This document shows positions 1 through 7,713 of a DNA stretch of 64,000 bases, one piece after another (positions within the stretch are counted from its first letter, which is position 1; each line of letters opens with the position of its first letter). Source of the stretch: Pseudomonas sp. JM0905a. GTDB lineage: Bacteria; Pseudomonadota; Gammaproteobacteria; Pseudomonadales; Pseudomonadaceae. The stretch spans positions 248,001 to 312,000 of the forward strand of contig NZ_JACXBU010000007.1 of the NCBI RefSeq assembly GCF_014700075.1, in the 5' to 3' direction. A program made the translations under genes and the position numbers. The notes below the pieces were generated by a model. The model made no database searches, was not told the DNA's origin, and was given only the letters and a program-made list of their open reading frames with translations.

Positions 1-1158
1 GGCCACCTGCTTGTACAGCATTGCGGTGGGCAGTTGGACTTCGGCGATCCCGCCAGTTCGCTGAAAGCCCAGGTCGAGGTCCTGGATGAGGCGGTCTGGG
101 GCCAGGTTGCCAGCAATGGTTCGATCGGTGCTGGCGAGGCCTACATCCTGGGCTACTGGCGCAGCCCCGACCTGGCAGCTGTGACCCGGTTGTTCGTTGC
201 CAATCTCGACGTGCTCGACGCCATGGAAGGCGGCCTGGCGCGACTGGGCCGCCCGGTGCTGCGCCTGATGCACTGGTTCAATCGCAACAGCCGAAGGGGC
301 TCGCGTCGTAACATCATGGCGCACTATGACCTGGGTAACTCACTGTTCGAACGCTTGCTCGACCCCAGCATGATGTACTCCGCCGCCATGTTCGATCACT
401 CCGAACAGAGCCTGGAAGCAGCCCAGTTGAACAAGCTCGATCGCATTTGCCGAAAGCTCGACCTGCGCCCCGGCGACGACTTGCTGGAGATCGGGACCGG
501 CTGGGGCAGCCTGGCGCTGTATGCGGCCACCCACCATGGCTGCCGGGTGACTACCACCACCTTATCGGAGGAGCAGTACGCGCACACGATGCAGCGCGTC
601 GAGGCCCTGGGCCTGCAGCAGCGTGTCCGCGTGTTGCGCAAGGACTACCGGGATCTCGACGGCCGCTATGACAAGCTGGTCTCCATCGAGATGATCGAAG
701 CGGTTGGCCATCGCTACCTGCCAGAGTACTTCCGTCGTTGCGCCGAGCTGCTCAAGGAAGACGGGCTAATGCTGCTGCAAGCCATCACCATCCGCGATCA
801 GCGCTACGAACTGGCCCGCCGTTCGGTGGACTTCATCCAGCGCTACATTTTCCCTGGCGGCGCCCTGCCCTCGCTGACCAGGATGCTGCAGACGGCCAGC
901 GCCGAGACACAGCTAAACCTGTTGCACATGGAAGACTTCGGCCCGCACTACGCACGTACGCTGAGACTCTGGCACGACAACCTGCGGCAATCGCGCCACG
1001 CGCTGCTGGAGCTCGGCTACGACGAGGCCTTCCAGCGCCTCTGGGAGTTCTACCTCTGCTACTGCGAAGGCGGCTTCGAGGAGCGCGCCATTGGCGTTGC
1101 GCAGTTGCTCTGGGCTGGTCCGGCCTATCGAGGCGCCCCCCTGGCGGAGCGGCTGTAG
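1..1158 (+). CDS. cfa: Cyclopropane-fatty-acyl-phospholipid synthase family protein (5' end cut by window)
   Basis: The open frame runs in from the window edge (position 1 is in frame), so the N-terminus is missing. The protein is an S-adenosylmethionine-dependent methyltransferase of the CFA synthase family, which methylates the double bond of unsaturated acyl chains in membrane phospholipids. Visible family features are the region MAHYDLGNSLFERLLDP, the SAM-binding loop LLEIGTGWGSLA, EQYAHT, the block VSIEMIEAVGH and the C-terminal YCEGGFEERAIG. It sits beside a photolyase-related operon, an arrangement seen in light- and oxidative-stress regulons of Pseudomonas (UfaM/CfaB-type paralogues), so it may be the regulated paralogue rather than the housekeeping one; that last point is inference. 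Confidence 0.93.
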   Translation, partial: GHLLVQHCGGQLDFGDPASSLKAQVEVLDEAVWGQVASNGSIGAGEAYILGYWRSPDLAAVTRLFVANLDVLDAMEGGLARLGRPVLRLMHWFNRNSRRGSRRNIMAHYDLGNSLFERLLDPSMMYSAAMFDHSEQSLEAAQLNKLDRICRKLDLRPGDDLLEIGTGWGSLALYAATHHGCRVTTTTLSEEQYAHTMQRVEALGLQQRVRVLRKDYRDLDGRYDKLVSIEMIEAVGHRYLPEYFRRCAELLKEDGLMLLQAITIRDQRYELARRSVDFIQRYIFPGGALPSLTRMLQTASAETQLNLLHMEDFGPHYARTLRLWHDNLRQSRHALLELGYDEAFQRLWEFYLCYCEGGFEERAIGVAQLLWAGPAYRGAPLAERL

Positions 1159-1166
1159 ACCAGGCC

Positions 1167-1655
1167 ATGGGGCGGGCCTGGCTGCTGGGCAACGCGCTAT
1201 GGCTGCAACTGGGCTGGTGGGGTTGCGTACTCGGCGCCCAATCAACCTGGTTGCTGCTCGCGGTCGCCACGGGGCTGATCGTGCACCTGGCCCTCTGTCC
1301 CCTCCCCCGGGCAGAGACCGGTGCATTGCTGCGGGTGGCGGTGGTTGGCTGTGCGATGGACAGCGCGCTTGGCGCGTCGGGTGTGTTCGACTTCGGCCAT
1401 GCCCCCCTTCCGATCTGGCTTGCACTGCTCTGGCTGGTATTCGCCTGCGGCCTGCGCCATAGCCTCGCCTGGGCAGCGCGGCCAGCCTGGCGAGCCATGT
1501 TGCTCGGGGGAGTTGGCGGACCACTGGCCTACTGCGCAGGCGCGCCATTTGCCGAAGTGTCATTGCCGATGGGCGTCGCGGGCACGGCCCTGGTGCTGGC
1601 GCCGCTATGGGCGCTGTGGATGCCCCTGGCCTTCCGCCTGGCGGGTACGCGTTGA
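1167..1655 (+). CDS. DUF2878 family membrane protein
   Basis: A 162-residue protein starting with ATG 9 bases after the cfa stop, so probably in the same transcript. It is almost entirely hydrophobic, with about five predicted membrane spans (for example [15 protein letters not shown] and [13 protein letters not shown]) and the motif [13 protein letters not shown], typical of DUF2878. The family is often found beside CFA-synthase-like and photolyase-like genes; its molecular role is unknown. The last 51 bases overlap the convergent DUF2256 gene on the other strand. Confidence 0.8.
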   Translation: MGRAWLLGNALWLQLGWWGCVLGAQSTWLLLAVATGLIVHLALCPLPRAETGALLRVAVVGCAMDSALGASGVFDFGHAPLPIWLALLWLVFACGLRHSLAWAARPAWRAMLLGGVGGPLAYCAGAPFAEVSLPMGVAGTALVLAPLWALWMPLAFRLAGTR

Positions 1656-1775
1656 GCGACGGCAGCGCTCCGAGCAGTAGCGGACTTCATCCCAGCAGCG
1701 CTTCCAGCGTCGCCGCCAGAGGAATGGCCGCCCGCAGACCGGGCAAAGCTTGCTCGGCAAGTCGGTTTTCCTCAC
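1605..1775 (-). CDS. DUF2256 small zinc-ribbon-like protein
   Basis: A 56-residue ORF with a GTG start at 1775. Its GTGA overlaps the TGA stop of the photolyase-related gene upstream, the classic sign of translational coupling. The product begins [18 protein letters not shown] and continues with [20 protein letters not shown]; the CPVC, C, YC and RC cysteines and the tryptophan/arginine-rich middle are the DUF2256 signature. DUF2256 genes are commonly next to cryptochrome/photolyase-related genes, exactly as here. Function unknown; a structural zinc site is inferred from the cysteines. Confidence 0.88.
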   Translation of the reverse strand: MRKTDLPSKLCPVCGRPFLWRRRWKRCWDEVRYCSERCRRSTRTRQAEGQGHPQRP

Positions 1776-3379
1776 AGGGCCTCTCCCGCGTCCAGCCGCG
1801 CCAACAGCTCCTCTCCACGCAACCAGAGGGCCTGGCGGTGCGCCTCATCCATGTTCAGCAGGTTGCGGTAGACCAGGGCCAGACGCGGGTTATCCTCCAA
1901 GTGTTCGCGGTGGCGCATGAGGAAGTGCCAGTACAGCGCATTGAACGGGCAGGCTAGCGGCCCCGTGGCCTCCCCTACCCGGTAGCGGCATTGCGCGCAG
2001 TAGTTGGACATGCGCTGGATGTAACGACCGCTGGCGCAATAGGGTTTGGAGCCCAGGTAGCCTCCGTCGGCATGCATGACCATGCCCAGGGTGTTCGGCA
2101 GCTCTACCCAGTCGAAGGCATCCAGGTAGACCGCCAGGTACCACTCGCAGATGGCCTTGGGGGCGATGCCGGCGAGCAACGCGAAGTTACCGGTCACCAT
2201 GAGCCTCTGTATGTGATGGGCGTAACCCAGTTCGAGGGTCTGGCCGATGGCCTCGGCCATGCAGCGCATATCGGTGGCGCCCGTCCAGTAGAACTCCGGC
2301 AATGGGCGTTGGTTGCCGAATGCATTGAGTTCGGCATATTCCGGCATACGCAGCCAGTAGATGCCACGCACGTACTCGCGCCAGCCGATCAGTTGGCGGA
2401 TGAACCCCTCGGCGGCATTCAGCGGCACCTGCTTTCGGCGATACGCTGCCTCCACATCCGCACACAGTTGGCGCACATCGAGCAAGCCGATGTTCAGCGC
2501 AGCGCTGATCCTGGCATGGAACAGAAAAGGCTCCCCAGTGGCCATGGCGTCCTGGTAATCGCCGAAGGCGGCCAAGGAGAAGTCGAGGAAGTGTTGCCAC
2601 AGGAGCCGCGCATCAGCATGAGTCACCGGGTAGTCGAAGGCTTCCAGGCGACCATAGTGGTCGCTGAATCTGCTCCGGACCAACGCCAGCACCTCCCGGG
2701 TAATGGCATCGATTTCGAAGCGAGGGGGGAATGGGCCACGCAGGCCACGCGGCAGCGCTTTGCGATTGTCCGCATCAAGATTCCAGGTCCCGCCTAGCGG
2801 GCTGCCGTCCGCTTCCAGCAGGAGTCCGGTGCGCTTGCGCATCCCGCGGTAGAAATGCTCCATCCGCAAATGATTGCGGTCCCCTGCCCAACGCGCGAAC
2901 GCCTCCCGCGAGCACAGGAAGCGGCGGTCGGGGTGCCAGGTCAGCGACACGCCACAATCCTTGAGCGCCTGTTCCAGGCGCCACTCACCGCATTCGGTGA
3001 TGTGTGCCTCCCTGGCCTCCAGAATCGCCATCCAGCGCTGCAGTTCGCCGGGCAGACTGCCGCTGTTGCCGGCGTCATCCAGGCGTACGTAGATCACCCG
3101 CCAGCCACGCTGGCGTAGCGCGTCGGCGAAGTGCCGCATGGCGCTGAAAATCAGCGCGATCTTCTGCGGGTGGTGAACCACGTAACGGGCCTCGGCTTCC
3201 ACCTCGGCCATCAGCACCGCGTCCTGGCCGGGGTCCAGGGTGTCGAACAGGCTCAGGTCGAACGACAGCTGGTCACCCAGCACGAGACCGATCCGGCGAG
3301 CTGGCGCGGGCGCGCGGCCTGTTGCGGGATCAGGCTGCAACAGGCGGTCAGCGGTGCCCTCCAGCGCTTCCGGGTTCAT
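1772..3379 (-). CDS. Cryptochrome/deoxyribodipyrimidine photolyase-related protein (FeS-BCP type)
   Basis: A 535-residue protein. I place the start at the ATG at 3379, which has a good GGAG upstream (taaggatggagtacgc) and lies 14 bases after the stop of the preceding dehydrogenase; the frame is open further upstream but that would overlap the neighbour. The N-terminal photolyase-like segment reads [17 protein letters not shown], and the C-terminal FAD-binding region contains [37 protein letters not shown] and [13 protein letters not shown]-terminal cysteines ([25 protein letters not shown]) fit the iron-sulfur bacterial cryptochrome/photolyase class, (6-4) photolyase-like. It is coupled to DUF2256 downstream and probably acts in light-dependent DNA repair or light signalling. 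Confidence 0.9.
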   Translation of the reverse strand: MNPEALEGTADRLLQPDPATGRAPAPARRIGLVLGDQLSFDLSLFDTLDPGQDAVLMAEVEAEARYVVHHPQKIALIFSAMRHFADALRQRGWRVIYVRLDDAGNSGSLPGELQRWMAILEAREAHITECGEWRLEQALKDCGVSLTWHPDRRFLCSREAFARWAGDRNHLRMEHFYRGMRKRTGLLLEADGSPLGGTWNLDADNRKALPRGLRGPFPPRFEIDAITREVLALVRSRFSDHYGRLEAFDYPVTHADARLLWQHFLDFSLAAFGDYQDAMATGEPFLFHARISAALNIGLLDVRQLCADVEAAYRRKQVPLNAAEGFIRQLIGWREYVRGIYWLRMPEYAELNAFGNQRPLPEFYWTGATDMRCMAEAIGQTLELGYAHHIQRLMVTGNFALLAGIAPKAICEWYLAVYLDAFDWVELPNTLGMVMHADGGYLGSKPYCASGRYIQRMSNYCAQCRYRVGEATGPLACPFNALYWHFLMRHREHLEDNPRLALVYRNLLNMDEAHRQALWLRGEELLARLDAGEAL

Positions 3380-3392
3380 GCGTACTCCATCC

Positions 3393-4103
3393 TTACCAGG
3401 GCAGACGCTCGCCGTCGTAGGCATAGAATCCGCCGCTCTCGGCGGGCCCAAGACGGTCGACAAGGCTCAGCAGATCCGCTGCCGCCTGATGCGCGGGGCG
3501 TGCCAGCGCCGCGCCTCGAAACGGCGCGGACAGGCCGGAAGCGACCGTACCCGGATGGAGGCTGAACAGGCAGGACTGCGGCCCGCTGCGAGCCAACTCG
3601 ATGGCGGCAGTCTTCACCAGCATGTTCAATGCCGCCTTTGATGCGCGGTAAGCGTACCAGCCACCCAGGCGGTTGTCGCCGATGCTTCCCACCTTCGCCG
3701 AAAGCATGGCCATCTTTCCCCGGGCGTGCAGCAATGGCAGGAAATGCCGCAGCACCAGCGCAGGTCCCAGCGCATTGACCTGGAACACGGCCTGCAGGGC
3801 CTGCGCGTCGAGGGCGACCAGGGACTTTTCCGGTTGCAAGCCCGGACGGTGCAGCAGGCCCGCTGAATGCAAGATCAGTTGATAGGGCCCTTCCGCTGCA
3901 AGCGTGGCCGCAGCCTGGGCGATACTCGAGGGGTCTTCCAGATCAAGCGCGGGCGAACTTCCACGCCCCAGCTCCTGCACGACGGCGCAACGCGGGTCGT
4001 CGCGCAACAGCTCGCAGAAGGCGCTACCCAGCGCCCCACTCGCACCGATGACCAGGGAGCGGTATCCGTGATCCATCGAATAAAGGCTCAGTGTTTCTCT
4101 CAT
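3393..4103 (-). CDS. Short-chain dehydrogenase/reductase
   Basis: A 236-residue SDR. The start at 4103 is chosen because its ATGA overlaps the stop of a tiny upstream ORF and AGGAGG lies 9 bases before it; the frame continues upstream but without family similarity. The Rossmann dinucleotide loop is VIGASGALGSAF, NNAG is replaced by LHSAGLL, and the catalytic region reads LSAKVGSIGDNRLGGWYAYRASKAAL (Ser, Tyr-x3-Lys present). The HPGTV motif follows. Such SDRs accompany photolyase-like and CFA-like genes in Pseudomonas light-response clusters; the substrate is unknown. Confidence 0.88.
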   Translation of the reverse strand: MRETLSLYSMDHGYRSLVIGASGALGSAFCELLRDDPRCAVVQELGRGSSPALDLEDPSSIAQAAATLAAEGPYQLILHSAGLLHRPGLQPEKSLVALDAQALQAVFQVNALGPALVLRHFLPLLHARGKMAMLSAKVGSIGDNRLGGWYAYRASKAALNMLVKTAAIELARSGPQSCLFSLHPGTVASGLSAPFRGAALARPAHQAAADLLSLVDRLGPAESGGFYAYDGERLPW

Positions 4104-4204
4104 CCGCCCAGCCCTCCTGGCGGTTGGCGGGCGGACAAGGTCACGCCGCCCAGTTCCATGCGCAGTCGGTAGTGCCTTCGCCATGCATCGGGCAAGCGAC
4201 TCAT
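4100..4204 (-). CDS. 34-residue ORF coupled by ATGA at both ends
   Basis: A short reading frame beginning MSRLPDAWRRHYRLRMELGG. Its ATG at 4204 overlaps the TGA of the chalcone-isomerase-like gene, GGAGG sits about 10 bases before it, and its own TGA overlaps the ATG of the dehydrogenase. No known domain is recognised; it is basic and soluble-looking. It may be a genuine microprotein or a translational bridge that carries ribosomes across the gap between its neighbours. Confidence 0.5.
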   Translation of the reverse strand: MSRLPDAWRRHYRLRMELGGVTLSARQPPGGLGG

Positions 4205-4761
4205 TCGGCGGCAACCTCCAGACCCAGCAGTTGGCGTCGCAGTTCGGGATTGCGCGTGCGCGGGTCCAGCCAGATGGCAAAAAAGGCCCGGGCGAAGTCC
4301 GGATCGACCACCTCCCGGCTCATTCGCCCATCCACATAGAAGCGACACCCTTGGCCCGGCAAGTACAGGCCCGTGATGCTCTGGCCGGGGAGCACATCGA
4401 CAAAGGCTTCATGCATTTCGTGAGCCCAACGCGCCAAGCGATCCTGGCGGAGCCCTTCATCGCCTAGCCTGCGCATTTCCTCCAGGCTGACCTCTACCAG
4501 TTCGCCACGCTTGATCTCACGCCGGTAGGTCAGCTCCAGGGCGAAGGGGGTGTCCAGCGTTGGCCTGGCGCTTGGGCTCCAGAGCCTCGCTTCGTAGATT
4601 GAAAAGCCGAACCATTTGAAATGGCCAGCGCCGACAGCGCGTGCACCAGGCAGGTCTTCGCGCCAGTCCGCCAGCGCCGCTGTCGTGCTCAGCGAGAGCA
4701 CCAAGGACAGGTAACTGACCTTGTGGGCCCCGCGCTTGAGCAACCAGCCAAGTGCCACCAT
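4201..4761 (-). CDS. Chalcone isomerase-like periplasmic protein
   Basis: A 186-residue exported protein. I choose the ATG at 4761, preceded by GGGGAG, because it gives a clear signal peptide (basic LLKRGAHK, hydrophobic VSYLSLVLSLSTTAALA, cleavage before DW); the frame extends 21 codons upstream into the promoter boxes. The mature part carries the bacterial chalcone-isomerase-like pattern VGAGHFKWFGFSIYEARLW, LELTYRREIKRGELVE and the C-terminal FFAIWLDPRT. The true enzymatic activity of bacterial members is unproven. It is the first gene of the minus-strand operon leading to the photolyase-related gene. Confidence 0.85.
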   Translation of the reverse strand: MVALGWLLKRGAHKVSYLSLVLSLSTTAALADWREDLPGARAVGAGHFKWFGFSIYEARLWSPSARPTLDTPFALELTYRREIKRGELVEVSLEEMRRLGDEGLRQDRLARWAHEMHEAFVDVLPGQSITGLYLPGQGCRFYVDGRMSREVVDPDFARAFFAIWLDPRTRNPELRRQLLGLEVAAE

Positions 4762-4792
4762 GCGACTCCCCTGCTTGAAATGGCGACATGCC

Positions 4793-4832
4793 GAAATAGT
4801 TGTACAAAAATATTGCTTGTACAACTTATTTC
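4793..4832. promoter_or_regulatory. Paired TTGTACAA boxes in a larger palindrome, candidate LitR/CarH-type operator
   Basis: TTGTACAA occurs at 4800-4807 and 4817-4824, separated by 9 bases. The flanks extend the symmetry: CGAAATA on the left mirrors TTATTTCG on the right, apart from one extra base. The site lies 33-60 bases upstream of the chalcone-isomerase-like start. Repeated TTGTAC-type boxes are reported for MerR-family LitR/CarH photoreceptors controlling photolyase and cfa genes in Pseudomonas putida; the assignment here rests on motif shape and gene content only. No regulator gene is visible beside it. Confidence 0.55.
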
Positions 4833-4839
4833 GCTATTT

Positions 4840-5210
4840 AGCACGGCATGAAGACGGAATGTTTGCGGGCGCAGGTGAGGTCGCCATACAGGTCACCCGG
4901 CACGGTGATCAATAAATCGATCGACGAGCTCGACGACATGGCTTGGTGGGTGAATGCCGGCCACGCGCCTCAGCATGGCCATGGCTTGCTCATGGCGGCT
5001 CTCACGCCTTGTACTTGCACGCAAGGCTCGCCTCCACCTGTTTCATACCTCATCCACATGATCGATGGTGCCCAGGAACTGCTCGGGTGAGCCCAGCGCC
5101 GGAGCCATGATCCAGCGCTCAACACGGTCATTGCCAATTCGCAGCATGCCGGAGAGCGAATTCTTGTCCCGATCCATTTCAGGCTCAGGATCGTAGAAGT
5201 CAGGACTGAC
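4840..5210 (-). pseudogene. Unidentified short frames, probable decayed mobile-element genes
   Basis: No intact gene. On the minus strand an open frame at 5210-5043 encodes an apparent C-terminal end (YDPEPEMDRDKNSLSGML, then ERWIMAPALGSPEQFLGTID, then a stop). Right after it a TTG-start frame with GGAGG in front encodes about 43 residues (LRASTRRESRHEQAMAMLRR, then VAGIHPPSHVVELVDRFIDH). I do not recognise either one. Their position against a TraG-like fragment on the opposite strand suggests conjugative-element debris. Confidence 0.4.
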
Positions 5211-5213
5211 TCG

Positions 5214-5570
5214 CACCTGTTCGGCGCCATCCTGCATGCGTTCTATGCCGGCCAGGACAAAACTCTGCGCGGCGTCGCCAACTTCCTCTCGGACTCGGCC
5301 TGCACCTTCGAGCTGCCCACTGCACCGGAGATGACCACGTCCCATCTGGGCAACGCGCTCCATCCAATGGAAGCCTCGGCCGCACGGCAAGTACTGAACA
5401 AGAGCGAGAACAAGCGCTCGGGGATGCTGTACTCGGCCATGTCCTTCCTGGGCCTATACCGTCGGGGTCCCGTCGCAACTGGCGCATCGCCGACTTCGTA
5501 TCGGCCGAGCATCCGGTATCGCTGTACCGAGTGTTGGCGCCTTCGGATATCAGCCGCACCAATCCGCTGA
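5214..5570 (+). pseudogene. TraG/VirD4-type conjugative coupling protein fragment (frameshifted)
   Basis: The plus-strand translation from 5214 reads HLFGAILHAFYAGQDKTLRG, VANFLSDSACTFELPTAPEM, then HLGNALHPMEASAARQVLNK and SGMLYSAMSFLGLYR. It then breaks near 5465-5480 and resumes in another frame as NWRIADFVSAEHPVSLYRVL and PSDISRTNPL. This is the internal region of integrating-conjugative-element TraG/VirD4 ATPases. Start, Walker A and C-terminus are all missing, so it is an internal scrap carrying a frameshift. It lies outside the present island and must come from another element. Confidence 0.75.
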
Positions 5571-5571
5571 C

Positions 5572-5721
5572 CGGAGGGCTCTGCTGGGACACAAGAACCG
5601 CAGTATCACCAGTCATTACTCGGCGGCAGAGCTGGGAAAACTGATCGATGAGGCCAATAAGATATCGACAACGGACTCCCGCGGGCCGGTACTGACGATA
5701 CTGAGGAGGAAGGCAGGATGA
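5572..5721 (+). pseudogene. C-terminal remnant of a second tyrosine integrase
   Basis: In frame from 5572 the translation is RRALLGHKNRSITSHYSAAE, then LGKLIDEANKISTTDSRG and PVLTILRRKAG-stop. LLGHKxxxITxHYSxxE is the last catalytic block of phage-type tyrosine recombinases (His of GHK and the nucleophile Tyr of HYS). Only this end survives, fused to the coupling-protein scrap. The stop lies 67 bases from the left att repeat, the usual spacing between an integrase gene's end and its attachment site, so this probably marks an earlier element at the same tRNA. Confidence 0.75.
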
Positions 5722-5749
5722 AGAGTCCCGCAAAAGTCCCTGAAACAAA

Positions 5750-5779
5750 AAAGGCCGGTTCATTTCTGAACCGGCCTTT
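5750..5779 (-). terminator. Rho-independent terminator, probably the ancestral tRNA-Pro terminator
   Basis: The arms AAAGGCCGGTTC (5750-5761) and GAACCGGCCTTT (5768-5779) form a 12-bp stem with a 6-base loop. On the minus strand the hairpin is followed by TTTTTTG. It lies just past the left att repeat, so before island insertion it would have ended the tRNA-Pro transcript; it may also end the plus-strand integrase relic. Confidence 0.8.
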
Positions 5780-5788
5780 CTCTGAATA

Positions 5789-5835
5789 TGGTCGGGACGG
5801 AGTGATTCGAACACTCTACCCCTTGCACCCCATGC
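5789..5835 (+). repeat. attL: 47-bp direct repeat of the tRNA-Pro 3' end
   Basis: These 47 bases match 45790-45836 except for one substitution (T at 5817 against G at 45818). The sequence is the reverse complement of the tRNA-Pro 3' half: CCA end, acceptor strand, T arm, variable loop and anticodon stem side. Identity stops after CATGC on both sides. It marks the left boundary of the island; the full tRNA is kept at the right end. Confidence 0.93.
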
Positions 5836-5966
5836 GCTTAATTAGTGAATTTTCGTGAATCTTCATAGACGCCAGAAGATGGTACACACGCTAGTAATTA
5901 CGGGGCTTACAGGCTAACTTACCATCCCATAGCGTCCTCGAGCGTCCACCACCAGCCGAGCGTTTC

Positions 5967-5990
5967 GGTGGCACAAAAGTGGCACAAAAA
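5967..5990 (+). promoter_or_regulatory. Left paired GTGGCAC motifs, candidate integrase arm sites
   Basis: GGTGGCACAAAAGTGGCAC followed by AAAAA lies between attL and the integrase start. The same double motif, with one extra A in the spacer, occurs at 45691-45714 inside the right end and in the same orientation. Short repeated motifs flanking the crossover site are what P4-type integrases bind with their N-terminal domain; the role is inferred from position and duplication. Confidence 0.65.
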
Positions 5991-6022
5991 TCAGGCGGGA
6001 CGAATTTTACTAGGGGTAGAGA

Positions 6023-7408
6023 GTGGCCAAGCTGACGATCAAGCAACTGGAGGCTTTCACAGCTGAAGATCATGGAATGGTCTTCCGAGAGGATGGAGGG
6101 CTGGTTGCCGAGGTGCGAGCTGGCGTCCGCGGAGTCACGGTTCAGTTCAGCTATGAATTCAAACTGGATGGCTCCAGAACCCGAAAGCGGCTGGGCAGTT
6201 GGCCGAAGAAAAGCCTGGCAAAAATCCGAGCTGAGCGTGATGAAGCCCGGGCACTTGTCACGAAAGGCCTGCACCCTACCCTTGCCGCCAAAGCAGCACG
6301 GATCGAGGCACAAACGGCGATTGCCACCACGATCGCTGAAGCAGAGCGTGAAGCCGCGGAAAACAAAACAGTCGCTGACCTGTTTGACGAATGGATACGC
6401 GACGGCGTTTCCCGACAGGACGGCAATGCCGAGCTGATCCGCAGCTTCAAAAAGGACGTCCTGCCATTCATTGGAAAGAAGCCTCTACGCAACCTGACCG
6501 AAAAGGATCTGCTCGCAGTCCTGCGCTCAGTCAAATCTCGCGGACTGAACCGCACTGTCGTAATTCGCAGCAAGGACATTGGCCAAATGCTGCGCTGGGG
6601 AGAAAAGCGAAAGCCCTGGCGAAGCCTAATGGCTGACGGTAATCCTGCCGACCTGATCGACGTAAGCAAGCTGCTCGACCACGACTATGAAGAACAGCGC
6701 GACCGGCTGCTTTCGCCAGATGAGATTCGCGAGCTGCGCGATATCTTCGAGCGCCTGGAGCGCGATTATGAGGACTTACCTGCCGGCCAAAAGTACTCCG
6801 GCATTCGTCCGGTCAACCCGCGCGTTCAGTGCGCTGTGTGGATCTGCTTAAGCACGCTTTGCCGTATCGGTGAGCTACTCAAATCTGAATGGCGGCATGT
6901 GGATCTGGATAAAGGTACCTGGTTCATTCCAGCCGAAGCGACCAAAGGCCACAAGGGTAAGCGCCAGGACCACCATGTCTTTCTTTCAGCCTTTGCTCTG
7001 GAGCAGTTCAAGCAGCTTCACAAAGAAACCAGCGATACACCGTTCTGCTTCCCTAGCAAGGACGGCCAAAGCCACGTTGATACCAAAACGGTCAGCAAGC
7101 TCATCGGAGACCGGCAGTGCCGTTTCAAGAACCGTAGCAAACCTCTGGCCGGCCGGCATCATGACGACTCACTGGTACTGAGCAAGGGAGCCAAGGGGGA
7201 GTGGACGCCACATGATCTGCGTCGCACTGGCGCGACCATGATGCAGGAGCTGGGTGTGACACTGGAAATCATCGACCGCTGCCAAAACCACCTGCTGGGA
7301 GGCTCCAAGGTACGTCGGCATTACCTACATCACGACTATGCGAAGGAGAAAACCGAGGCCTGGCAGCTACTTGGAGAGAAGTTAGAAATACTCATGCTAC
7401 CCACATGA
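6023..7408 (+). CDS. int: P4-like tyrosine recombinase (island integrase)
   Basis: A 461-residue integrase with a GTG start at 6023, preceded by AGGGGTAGAGA. The N-terminal DUF4102-like arm-binding domain (about 1-90) contains KLTIKQLEAF and TRKRLGSWPKKSLAKIRAER; the core-binding domain spans about 115-215. Catalytic residues visible in order are R281 (LCRIGELL), a Lys in the ATKGHKGK turn, H397-x2-R400 (TPHDLRRTGAT), H423 (CQNHLLG) and the nucleophile Tyr at about 434 (RRHYLHHDY). All are present, so it looks active. It reads away from attL, as in other tRNA-targeted islands, and should carry out integration and excision between the 47-bp repeats. Confidence 0.95.
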   Translation: MAKLTIKQLEAFTAEDHGMVFREDGGLVAEVRAGVRGVTVQFSYEFKLDGSRTRKRLGSWPKKSLAKIRAERDEARALVTKGLHPTLAAKAARIEAQTAIATTIAEAEREAAENKTVADLFDEWIRDGVSRQDGNAELIRSFKKDVLPFIGKKPLRNLTEKDLLAVLRSVKSRGLNRTVVIRSKDIGQMLRWGEKRKPWRSLMADGNPADLIDVSKLLDHDYEEQRDRLLSPDEIRELRDIFERLERDYEDLPAGQKYSGIRPVNPRVQCAVWICLSTLCRIGELLKSEWRHVDLDKGTWFIPAEATKGHKGKRQDHHVFLSAFALEQFKQLHKETSDTPFCFPSKDGQSHVDTKTVSKLIGDRQCRFKNRSKPLAGRHHDDSLVLSKGAKGEWTPHDLRRTGATMMQELGVTLEIIDRCQNHLLGGSKVRRHYLHHDYAKEKTEAWQLLGEKLEILMLPT

Positions 7409-7713
7409 AAGAATTAGTGGCAAAAACTGCTACTTGTCGCTTACATGATCGCCCACCTGGAAACCTATGAGCATCGTTCCTCGCCCTGAAGGGGCCTGGG
7501 CAGCTATATCGTGCGCTCTATAGCTGGCGCCATTTTGAACCTCGAACTGATCTGGTGGAGTGGGCACACTCAATAACCAGCCATTTGCAGCTTTCCGCCT
7601 CAACCATTCAAGGAGCCAGCCTTCCATTCAGACGCATAATGACACACTTACATTTAAGACCCAATTTTCACTCACAAAATTCAATAACATTTATCTATTC
7701 GCTGACATCTCAA
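7409..7713. other. Intergenic stretch without a convincing gene
   Basis: The sequence lies between convergent genes. A 65-codon minus-strand frame (7430-7627) has no recognisable domain and no strong ribosome binding site. The right part (7628-7713) is clearly AT-rich. I see no strong terminator hairpin. Confidence 0.5.

Noticed and set aside
7430..7627. 65-codon minus-strand ORF after the integrase
   Set aside because: Weak initiation context and no recognisable domain; kept only as a note in the intergenic entry.
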